Positions 55,464 through 64,000 of a stretch of DNA of 64,000 bases are shown piece by piece. A program made the translations under genes and the position numbers. Location: assembly GCF_040183065.1 (NCBI RefSeq), contig NC_091120.1:72256708-72320707 (forward strand). The letters are read 5' to 3'. The stretch comes from Periplaneta americana (Eukaryota; Arthropoda; Insecta; Blattodea; Blattidae). The first letter of the stretch is position 1, and the number at the start of each line of letters is the position of its first letter. Under the pieces are notes generated by a model, which did no database searches, was not told the origin of the DNA, and was given only the letters and a program-made list of their open reading frames with translations.

Positions 55464-55662
55464 TTCATTTAACGACGCTCGCAACTGCAGAGGTTATATC
55501 AGCGTCGCCGGATGTGCCGAAATTTTGTCCTGCAGTTCTTTTACAGGTCAGTAAATCTACTGACGTGAGCCTGTCGCATTTAAGCACTCTTAAATGCCAT
55601 CGGCCTGGCCCATGATCGAACACGCAACCTTGGGCGCTATACCAACTAGCCAACCAGGCCGA
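55464..55662 (-). repeat. tRNA-derived SINE (family 3)
   Basis: Minus orientation: head 'cggcctggttggctagttgg' (A box), B-box-like 'gttcgatcatgggcc', a body with 'aggctcacgtcagtagattt', 'ggcacatccggcgacgctga' and tail 'gagcgtcgttaaatg'. It differs from families 1 and 2. Confidence 0.75.
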
Positions 55663-55744
55663 CCTTACCATCAATATCATGTAAATTAGCTGATTAAATA
55701 TTATATTAGGCTTATGCCCTTTTTTAAACTTTTCCATTTTTTTC

Positions 55745-56030
55745 TGTTCTGTTTTAATTGCCTTTTTTTGCCTGCCAATTGTGTATTTTAAAATTTACAT
55801 TGCCATTTTCATGTTTTAATTGCCTTTTCTCGCCTGTTAATTGTGTCTTTTTGAAATAACAGTACCATTTTCATGTTTTAATTGCCTTTTTTGTCTGACA
55901 ATTGTGCCTTTTTAAAATTCGTAGTGCCATTTTCATGTTTTAATTGCATTTTTCCTGCCAATTGTGCCTTTTTAAAACGTACAGTATCATTTTAATATTT
56001 TAATTACCTTTTTTTCCTACCTATTTTAAG
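55745..56030. repeat. minisatellite, about 4.5 units of ~64 bp
   Basis: Each unit has 'ccattttcatgttttaattg', 'ccttttt', 'gcctg(c/t)caattgtg' and 'tttttaaaa' in order. Units are roughly 80% alike. Confidence 0.85.
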
Positions 56031-56219
56031 TATTACGAATGCCTAAACATCCGGACGTTAGCTGAAGGCGATCGTGATGATATTGACGTTGATAGTAATA
56101 ATTTATAACTGATTTAATTAGAGGTTTGTGAAAATTTATTGATCGAAGAAAATATGAAATTAAATTTTATGGTATAGATTTTGAATATAAGCATATCATA
56201 ATGCGTACTTTAGCAACAG

Positions 56220-56430
56220 TTCATCAGGCCACACAACTACGCGCCGAGATGCCTGGCGCACGCGCAGACAATTCTGGAGCCGGAGCCTGGGTCCAGAGAC
56301 GGTCGATCAGTATCCCAGTTATTCGCGACGCCATTGCGAGCCCAGGGAAGGCGTGTCACCATGGAGTCCGCGATGACCAACCCGCATAATCACGAGGACA
56401 AATGAACCACCACCGTCGCGCCTACATCCA
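56220..56430. promoter_or_regulatory. GC- and CpG-rich patch, candidate promoter/first exon
   Basis: A locally GC-rich block in otherwise AT-rich DNA. It holds GGCGCACGCGCAGAC, close to the NRF-1 site consensus (GCGCAnGCGC), many CpGs, and a donor-like 'aaaacgtgagtatt' at 56433-56446. No clear coding exon could be settled, and it could also be an unrecognised repeat. Confidence 0.3.
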
Positions 56431-56559
56431 AAACGTGAGTATTCACTTTCACCTTCAGACATTGACTGACAAGGGCTGTTGGGAACAATTATATGGGAGA
56501 TCGTTCTGTCTCCACGCATGACATACAGAATAGAGGACTGTTTCAATTCTTAAGAGGAA

Positions 56560-56997
56560 CATAATATGCTGAAGACAGTCATCTCATTTGACTGCATAAC
56601 TAAGCATTATAATTACGATGATTATTATTATTATGATGACGATTTTATTCTTCGAGTTCCTAATAATGATGCTAGTAATGGTGATAATGTTAGCGATTTT
56701 AATCCTCATAGTATCGATATTGATTTTGACAATGGAAATATCGAGGTCAACATTATCGATAACCGGAATGTTGCCATTCCTCATAAAGATGATTATATTA
56801 TGTCGATAATGTCCTTGTTTGCCATGATAAAGGGATTGACAGATGGTAATATTGTTTTTTATGATTTCCAGATTTATTATTGGTTATGATGTATATCATT
56901 ACAATGATTATGTTGCATGCAAACTTTATATGTGATGAAAATGGTGGTAATTCATATGAGGAGGAAGATAGTATGTAGTAATGTGTACAAAGCTAAA

Positions 56998-56998
<1 letters not shown>
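56560..56998. other. AT-rich simple-sequence-like DNA
   Basis: Dense in GATTAT and TGATAATG-type words. Open frames on both strands overlap here because of this composition, not because of genes. Confidence 0.5.

Positions 56999-57055
<57 letters not shown>
56999..57055. repeat. (TTA)n microsatellite before the SINE
   Basis: Pure TTA run ending at the SINE head. Confidence 0.95.
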
Positions 57056-57349
57056 GGCGGCCGGGTAGCTCAGTTGGTAGAGCAGCTGGCTACGGACTGG
57101 AAGGTTCGGGGTTCGATCCCAGGTGGTAACAGGATTTTTTCTCGTTGCCAAACTTTCAGAACGGCACCGAGGTTCACTCAGCCTCCTATAAAATTGAGTA
57201 CCGGGTCTTTCCCGGGGATAAAAGGCGGTCAGAGCGTGGTGCCGACCACACCACCTCATTCTAGTGCCGAGGTCATGGAAAGCATGGGGCTCTTACCTCC
57301 ATGCCCCACCAAGTGCCTTCATGGCATGTTACGGGGATACCTTTACCTT
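57056..57349 (+). repeat. tRNA-derived SINE (family 4), full length
   Basis: The tRNA-like head has A box 'tagctcagttgg' (57066-57077) and B box 'ggttcgatccc' (57110-57120). The anticodon loop CTACGGA would give ACG (Arg). The acceptor stem does not pair, so it is not a tRNA gene. The body contains 'gtaccgggtctttcccgggg', 'gcgtggtgccgaccacacc' and 'tggcatgttacggggatacc', ending directly in a TTA run. Confidence 0.88.
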
Positions 57350-57373
57350 TTATTATTATTATTATTATTATTA

Positions 57374-57433
<60 letters not shown>
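57350..57433. repeat. (TTA)n microsatellite after the SINE
   Basis: TTA run with one interruption near 57373. It serves as the SINE's tail or as the other half of the target repeat. Confidence 0.95.
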
Positions 57434-57434
<1 letters not shown>

Positions 57435-57789
57435 CCGATTTTATGTGTTGATGTTCTTCATGATAAAGACGTCAATAATAATATTGATAATTTCTTCAAC
57501 ACATTTGAAAAATATGTTGACTATTTCGAAGCCGTGGTTTCCTTCAATACTTTTAATATATTGATAATAGAACTTACTATAATACCGTGTGACACTAAAG
57601 TGACTTGTCAAATGGGGAAAACAATGTTAATTGAAAATGACAAATATAGACATTACAAATTATTTCTTTGGAACAAATATCTTAGTAATCACATTCCACA
57701 TCAAATATCATACAGCACAATATTATACAGTGCATTACCATCAGATAAACACGACTAGGTTTTCAAGTAAAGATTACTATTCTCAGTGC
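57434..57789. other. unassigned
   Basis: Similar in composition to 56560-56998; the SINE and microsatellites lie between the two stretches. No gene. Confidence 0.4.
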
Positions 57790-58850
57790 AACTGTACACT
57801 GCACTACTGAATATGTTCAAAGTGTGTTCCATTTACTTGGAGACATTCCTCTGACATAATTATTAAAAGTGTTTATTGTGAAATGTTTTCGATAATGTGG
57901 GTGATCCTTTGTTTTAATTCACCTATAGCCACAGGCTGTCTCTGATAACATACTGTTTCACATATCCCACACAGAAAAAATATACAGGTGTAAGGTCTGG
58001 TGACCGTGGAGGCCACAACTGATTTCAACCCTATTCAATTCGATGCACACACGTTATTTAATTTATCACAAACTGTCTTAGCATAATGTGAAGTGGCAAC
58101 ATCTAACAGTCCACATTTTCATCAGCTCATTCACTGGTAAATCATATAGGAATTCCGTTAGAATGCTATCTAGCAATTCGTTAAATGTGTACTGGTTCAC
58201 ACTGCCTTCGAAAATATATGGTCCCACAATTATATCGCCTAGTATTCCACACCGTACCTTTTTCTTTTTAAGCACTAGGGTTATTGGATTCACTCATCCA
58301 TTTTTAGTTTCATTTGGGCCGATATCGTGAATTTTGTGTATCAATATAACCCATCTAGAAAAAATAGGCATTTGTCACTGAATAAAATATACTGACGGGA
58401 CAATTGGTCACTACGCAAACACAGGATGATCCAGTTGCACTAAACTGGCTTCTTCCATGAATCTCTTCTTGCGCCGAGTGCACATGCTGCAAATAGTATG
58501 GGTGGAAACGTGCCGATTTCAACGTTCTGCGAATAGATTTCCCACTTCATAACACCACTTTCTCGAGCCTAATTTTGCACTGACCATTTAAAGACCGAAC
58601 GACATCTTTGCAGTGGCATCCATTGTTGTTCATCAATAGTCGATTTATGACTACTTCTCATCATGTCGAGCAAATTAAACGTTGTTTTAAATTGATGTAA
58701 TAAAATGCATACAGTACATTGTTGTTATGATTTTGGAATGTCTGGATGACGACGATGAAACTCGACTGCAGCTTCCCTCGTTGTTCTGTGATTTTTCCCC
58801 ACAGAGCAGTATTAGGTCCTCTCGCTCAGCAGGAGTCAACATGATCTGTT
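57790..58850 (-). pseudogene. Tc1/mariner-superfamily transposase remnant, copy 2 (minus strand)
   Basis: On the minus strand, the N-terminal part has AERDLILLCGEKSQNN near 58800. The middle part has GPYIFEGSVNQYTFNELLDS and FLYDLPVNE (58230-58120), comparable to the copy 1 stretch before QQDGAT. Then comes a WPPRSPDL-like block (near 58000, degraded) and the FEHI C-terminal end at 57800-57820. Frames shift repeatedly. It is inverted relative to copy 1 and keeps the N-terminal part that copy 1 lacks. Confidence 0.7.
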
Positions 58851-59240
58851 CTCCAGCTCTCAATCAATATCAATTACAACTCAAAACAATAATAATTATC
58901 TCTCCCCTTCTGCTCTCAATAACTCCGGAAAAAAAAAATAGAAACTAACTGTAGCATTGTTAGTTACTATAGCCTACTTCGCGATTAAATCACGAAACAA
59001 ATACAAACGAAAGATAGCAGTCATTTCCGAATAGAATAATGTATTCCATTTGGCAAGTGATTTATGTGTTATACAGTATTTGTGACAATATACAGTCTTA
59101 GAAACAATTGATGGACCGACTCTTGGTGGTGAAGAAGTATTGAAGAGCGATTCACATCAGTAAATTTGTATGTGTGCTGTCTCCTTTGAGTTCAAGTCGG
59201 GCAGCTGTAAGCCTCTCTTCGTGCCGTCTTTGTACCGTTC
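58851..59240. other. unassigned
   Basis: Nothing recognised. Confidence 0.3.
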
Positions 59241-59330
59241 ACCCCGGTGAAGCAGTCAGTAACATTCTGGCTTGTAACGTGGATGGATTGTGACGTGGGG
59301 GCCCGGATTCAATTCACGGTCAGATAAAGT
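59241..59330 (+). repeat. tRNA-like SINE head (family 1-like)
   Basis: A-box-like 'aagcagtcagtaacattctg' followed by B-box-like 'ggattcaattcacgg', as in the family 1 head. Most of the body is missing. Confidence 0.5.
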
Positions 59331-59462
59331 TTTTAATTGTTTTAAATAACGTCGCTAAGTTTTATACATGTTACCTGTCTTCATTAAATAAAACAAAGTG
59401 GAACAACTTACTGTGGGTTAATACTTGGCTCGACTTGGAGAATATTTATTTTTATTTTTATT

Positions 59463-59703
59463 TTAGTAGGTTATTTTACGACGCTTTATGAACATCTTCG
59501 GTTATTTAGTGTCTGAATGATATGAAGGTGATAATGCCGGTGAAATGAGTGCGGGGCCCAAGACTGAAAATTACCCAGCTCATATTGGGTTGAAGGAAAA
59601 CCCCGGGAAAACCTCAACCAAGTAACTTGCCCCGACCGGGAATCGAACCCGGGCCACCTGGTTTCGCGGCTAGATGCGTTAACCGTTACTTCACAGGTGT
59701 GGA
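59463..59703 (-). repeat. tRNA-derived SINE (family 1), nearly complete
   Basis: Tail 'taggttattttacgacgc', body 'gataatgccggtgaaatgag', 'aaccccgggaaaacctcaac', B box in 'ccgggaatcgaacccgg', head 'ccgttacttcacaggtgtgg', minus orientation. The best preserved family 1 copy here. Confidence 0.9.
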
Positions 59704-60227
59704 CGACTTGGAGAATAAAAACCAAATATATATACAGAGTGTAACAGGATCTCACCGACAAACTTTGAGGAAAGATGGATCACACAGAGAGGGTCCTTTT
59801 TTTGTTAAAGAACATATGCTCGATAACACTTCTTTCATGAACTATGGATCCTTTTTAGAAGCGCATTCCGTATAAAGTATGTTGCATAAGTGTGTGTCTT
59901 AAGTCCTTATCATCTCTGTTACAATGCTGTAGTATACTATTGGTCTGTCTGGTACATCTTCAATCCATCTTACCATTAAGCAATCCAACACTGCCATGCT
60001 TAACAGAGTTGCATGATGAATGCTGCTAAGGTGTCAAAAATATAATGAGGTACTGCTGCAGAGTATGTAATTTTAACACCTGTTGTACAGTTGTCAAAAA
60101 GAAAAGTGGCCGCACTCGTGAACAGCAAATATTTTCAAAGTCCACTTCGGGTCGCGGCGATGTTACACGATGCATGTGCTTGTACTAGTAGTTCCGGAAC
60201 TATGAAAGTGTTCCATATCTGCGCCTC
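59704..60227. other. unassigned
   Basis: Nothing recognised. Confidence 0.35.
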
Positions 60228-60290
60228 GTAGACCAGCGGTAGAGTGCTTGTTTAATGATTCAAAGGTTGTGGGTTCGGGCCTTCTTCAAG
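60228..60290 (+). repeat. tRNA-like SINE head
   Basis: A box 'tagaccagcggtagagtgc' and B box 'gtgggttcgggcc'. The acceptor stem does not close. It is followed directly by the satellite. Confidence 0.6.
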
Positions 60291-60299
60291 TTTTCATTT

Positions 60300-61140
60300 T
60301 ATTTTTTATTCGTTCTTTAGCGATGTAAATGATATACAAATTGTCATTTATATTCAGTTATCGTTCTTTATGGATATCACGTTATTTATATTTTGTTATC
60401 GTTCTTTAGAGATATGAATAAAATTCAAGTCATCATTTGTATTCTCTTATCGTTTTATAACGATATGAATAATAATAATTATTATTATTGTATCTCCAAT
60501 GGGGGTTAGCCCTATTTTATATATGTATGTTAGGGCTATAGTTTTATACACAAAAAAGATAAGCATAAAGAGAAATGGAAAAGAAAATTAAATTAGCTTA
60601 CGCGATGTAAACAAAACATAAACAATCCGTAAATTAGGCATTCCGATTGCAAAACAAACAACACACATACGTAACTCTTCTATAACACAAATATGCAGCT
60701 TTCCGTACCATACATCATAAATTAATACACAATAGTCACACAAACACAATCAAACTATAATTACGACATTGCGACGACATCAAGCATCCCATAACTGACT
60801 CACATACATAACAAATCCGTTACAACACATACACTTCAACATAGTAACCACACTTTTAAAAGTTACAAATTTGGCTCCAAGAAGAATAAATAGGACACTG
60901 TTATTAATTACTATTCTTCTACAATTTCTTAAATACATCTGTAATAAATCTGTGAAATTCCGATATGAATAATATTCACGTTTTTTATATTCTGTTGTCG
61001 TTCTTTAGCGATATAAATAATATTCAAGTTACCATTTATATTCTGTTTCCTTCATTAGCATTATAAAATAATATTCAAGTTATTTATATTGTTATTGTTC
61101 TTTTGCAATATAAATAATCTGTATTTTATGTAAGTAATTA
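60300..61140. repeat. short-period satellite (~48-60 bp unit), left block, with an insertion
   Basis: Reiterated 'tatcgttctttagcgatat' plus 'aataatattcaagttattt' and 'atattctgtt' words, with units at 60310-60480 and 60960-61130. Between them (about 60480-60960) lies unrelated DNA containing 'ctccaatgggggttagccct', probably an inserted retroposon of unknown family. Confidence 0.7.
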
Positions 61141-61221
61141 TTATAACACAACCATTTTTATTTACAAAATAGGTTTTTTTATTTAGATAATTAAATACGT
61201 ATTATATAATATCTTATATTA

Positions 61222-63422
61222 GGGTAGACGTAGCATTTGTGGCCCGTGCACCATTAGTGGCCATTTTCGAATTTAAAATGTTATATTAAGTGCCTAATTT
61301 AGTTCTGGCAATGGGAATCATGCTAATATGTTCCAATGTGTTGCTGTGCAACCATGATTCTGATTGGTTGCCATTCAGCTCCAATCTTTTGTTCTACAAA
61401 ATGGTTAATTCATAAATGTACTGAAGTTGTGATTCTTGCTTACGTATTTTCTTTAGAGTTGCAGGTAAGAATTACAATATAAAATCTGTACTAGTTTCTA
61501 TAAAGTTACATGATATTGTTGTTGTGATCCATCTCAAAGCATACAGGTATCTACTGATATTCATTATTTTATGAAAACATAATCGCAATCCTTGATACCA
61601 GGGATGGCCACAAATGGAACATGAATGTAGTATCAAGCACCATTTGTAGTCACAATAATGACCACAAATAGGGGTTACTTAAGCACCTTTTCTGACCACT
61701 TTTGTAATTTATTATTCCAGTTAGGAAATTCTAATATTTTGTGTTTTCTTTATTTTATTTTTCTTTTATAGCACTTTTACTTAACATGAGTTCTAAGAAA
61801 AATCGTGAATATAAAAGAAAATTATTTCAATATTCGCCATCAAAAGTATTACGTGCTCTGCATGCAGTGAGAGATGGAATGAAAGTTGCAACAGCTGCCA
61901 CAACCTTTAATGTTCCCAGATCTACGTTAAGGAACAAACTATCAGGACGTGCACCTGAATCATCTGGAAAAGTTGGACAGTGTGCGGTTCTCGGAGATGT
62001 TGCTGGCAAAATGGTTGAAAAGTTGTGCAAGGTCTGGATTTCCAATAAACAAAGAAAGCTTGCTGGATTCTGTTGAAAAAATGGTACGAAACTGTAAACT
62101 AAACACACCATTCATCAATTGCAGACCTGGACGTAAGTGGTTTGATGCATTTATGAGAAGACATCCTGATCTAAGTATAAAAGAAGCAGAGCAGATCAAC
62201 AAGATTCAGGCATTAAACACAGAGGAAAAAATTCCGGAATTGGTTTACGGAAATTACTGATCTGCTTACTCCTGAAGAACAGGAAGTATTAAATGATCCC
62301 CAGAGAGTGTGGAATTGTGATGAAACTTCGTTCTACCTTTCACCCTCAGGAGGCTTAGTTCTTGCACCCAAAGGTGAACATGTTTGTGACACGTCAAAGA
62401 CTAGTGATAAGGAGAACATTACAACACTTATCACAGTGAATGCATCTGGAGTATTGGCACCTCCTCTCACTTTGTATAAATATGAAAGAATGAATATGAC
62501 AGTTGTGAAGCAAGCAAATTGAAAACAAAAAAAAAACAAAAAACAAAAAGACAATGAAACTAAGAAGAGGCGTGAAAATAAACAGAAAGTGTCCTAAAGA
62601 TCAAAAACTAAAAATCAAAGGAAGATGGAAGATGAAATAACCACATCCGAAAGTGACATAGCTATTTCATCTGAATCTGAACTTTGTGACGAATCCAGTG
62701 ATGAAAATGTTCGTGCCAAAGAGGCTGAAGTAAATGATTGGGTACTTGTTGCATTTAGACACAAGGAAAGTGTCCGAAGATTTGTGGGTTTAATACAAGA
62801 AAAACATATTGATGGATGGCTTGTGAAATTTGCTAGACGAGTTGGGGCGAATAAATTTACATGGCTTGTAAATGATGACATATCAGTAGTTGACAATGAG
62901 TAAATAGAGTGTTATCTCTTCCCAAATTCCATAGAAAAGATGACCGTGTAATATGCTTCATTTTCTCTGAAGGCTTTAAACGTTTGAATGTGGAGTGATT
63001 TTTCTGTTTATTTAGTAAGTTTAATATAGTATGTTATTTGTATTTAAGATTTGTCTGCTGCAAAACATATGCTCATTTGTAAACTCAAATTACAGTAATT
63101 TATCCCTTATCTTGTTAAATTTATCGAAATGAAAGATTGTGACAATGTTATGGCAAAAACAAAAATGGCCACATATGGTACACGCGGGTGGCCAAAAATG
63201 GGGTTTACGTGGCCACAAATGGTGAAAATTTTAAACATGTATAAAAGTTTTTGTGTAAGTGTATGTATTTGTTTTTGAGCTATGCTAATAAAACAGTTCA
63301 TAGTAAACATATTAGTTAACACATACCTCAAGAAAGTTGGGGATTATAGTGTCCCAATTATTGATTTTTGAAAATAAACTTAAAAATAATCCTAAAAGTG
63401 GCCACAAATGGTGCATCTACCC
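61222..63422 (+). mobile_element. pogo/Jerky-type transposon, 2201 bp, target duplication TA
   Basis: Left end GGGTAGACGTAGCATTTGTG and inverted right end GGGTAGATGCACCATTTGTG, each followed by GCC; TA at 61220-61221 and 63423-63424. Inner 'ccacaaatgg' words are repeated near both ends (61600-61680, 63165-63230). It interrupts the satellite, which resumes at about 63430. Confidence 0.92.
61786..62903 (+). pseudogene. pogo/Jerky-family (CENP-B-like) transposase, frameshifted and internally deleted
   Basis: ATG at 61786 opens MSSKKNREYKRKLFQYSPSK, then a Psq helix-turn-helix (ALHAVRDGMKVATAATTFNV, PRSTLRNKL). A frameshift near 62030 leads to GFPINKESLLDSVEKMVRNC, FINCRPGRKWFDAFMRRHP and DLSIKEAEQINK (CENP-B-type DNA-binding). 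A second frameshift near 62240 leads to VWNCDETSFYLSP (first catalytic Asp) and ITTLITVNASG. The frame then jumps to a Lys-rich stretch; the second and third catalytic acids are absent. The C-terminal piece (62625-62903) has acidic residues and DWVLVAFRHKESVRRFVG. It cannot be active. Confidence 0.85.
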
Positions 63423-63429
63423 TAATTAA

Positions 63430-63545
63430 ACAAACCGTTATTTATCATTTATATTCTGTTATCGTTCTTTAGTGATACTGTATAAATAATATTCACGTTA
63501 TTTATATTGTAATCGTTCTTTAGCGATATAAATAACATAAATTAA
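63430..63545. repeat. short-period satellite, right block
   Basis: 'ctgttatcgttctttagtga' and 'atcgttctttagcgatataa' continue the array interrupted by the pogo element. Confidence 0.75.
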
Positions 63546-63636
63546 TATTAGGTTTGGAAAAATCCAGTTGCATAATACTGGTATTAGTTTTTCTTTTTGT
63601 ATTATTACATTATACTATCTTCAACCACAATAAAAT

Positions 63637-63712
63637 GAAAAGGAGTAACGAGGAATTGAACCTGAAACGTTGACATCTAAATTCCGACGTTCGTCCGATG
63701 AGCTACGAGGGC
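63637..63712 (-). repeat. tRNA-like SINE head, minus strand
   Basis: Minus strand: 'ccctcgtagctcatcggacg' (A box) and 'caggttcaattcctcg' (B box). The spacing suits a tRNA but the acceptor stem does not close. Confidence 0.55.
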
Positions 63713-64000
63713 AAAAGTGTGGAAACATTTTCGGAAAAATTGGCCCAATCACACTCTAAGATTTTCTGATGATTCGTAGAAGCTAGTCCAGGATGCGGGG
63801 GGCAAAGGCTAATTGGGATTTCCCGGTCTCTGATCGGGTCAAACATCCTGATAGAACTAATATTTAACCCTTGCCGTGACTTTCGGTGAAGTCCGGAGGG
63901 CCCAATTAGTCAAATCCACTCTCCTCATCTCCACGCTTGGGCCCCCTGGAATCTAATAAGATGCGAAAGAGATAGTGGTGTGCGGAAAGCAACGGGATGT
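63713..64000. repeat. possible retroposon body, unidentified
   Basis: A GC-richer stretch including 'ggtctctgatcgggtc' and 'agtccggagggcccaattag', continuing past the window's end. It may belong with the tRNA-like head at 63637. Confidence 0.3.

Noticed and set aside
57056-57130. tRNA-Arg(ACG) gene
   Set aside because: Good A and B boxes but the acceptor stem does not pair, and the sequence runs on into a SINE body.
1-64000. CRISPR arrays, operons, ribosome-binding sites, bacterial insertion sequences
   Set aside because: The DNA is eukaryotic: introns, SINEs and LINEs. The regular repeats are satellites and microsatellites without unique spacers.
1-64000. Endogenous viral genes
   Set aside because: No envelope, capsid or polymerase motif of a viral family was recognised. 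All polymerase-like frames are of the non-LTR retrotransposon kind.

Overview
The window looks like nuclear DNA from an insect with a large, repeat-rich genome. It is AT-rich, its one clear host gene has long introns, and it is packed with tRNA-derived SINEs, LINE fragments and cut-and-paste transposons. Several SINE and LINE families look like ones I associate with cockroaches and termites (Blattodea). That attribution is from memory and could not be tested here.

The only host genes I can support form a plus-strand cluster of small four-pass membrane protein genes. Gene A contributes its last exon (1575-1804). Gene B can be followed from start to stop through five exons (20764-20868, 27613-27688, 31464-31546, 36309-36456, 37621-37700) with consistent splice sites and phases, giving 163 residues. 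Copies of its last two exons (37701-37838, 38934-39052) follow at once, the first abutting gene B's stop codon with no intron. I call these remnant C.

Everything else recognisable is mobile or repetitive DNA. Left part (1-19 kb): retroelement fragments, a 531-bp tRNA-bearing palindrome (3846-4376), a pogo-like element (7702-9237), two sister hAT elements with different 8-bp target duplications (10063-11316, 12817-14081), a Tigger-like MITE (12026-12491), and a THAP/DDE transposon (15364-17909) inserted in a LINE copy that also carries a foldback. Gene B introns (20.9-37.6 kb): another hAT element (21128-22440), a Harbinger-type element, SINEs, LINE pieces, MITEs and an 80-bp hairpin. Right part (39-64 kb): mariner, MULE and hAT remnants, a SINE that carries a MITE and itself sits in a tandem array (41.8-42.8 kb), a CGGBP1/BED-type hAT pseudogene (48.8-51.6 kb), and a pogo-family element (61222-63422) inside a short-period satellite.

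No rRNA, CRISPR, operon-like or viral structure was seen. Every transposase or reverse-transcriptase reading frame I followed is broken or truncated. No wholly new system is evident. The points most worth following are the tandem tetraspan cluster with its fused stop-codon/splice junction, the tRNA palindrome, and the datable nested insertions.
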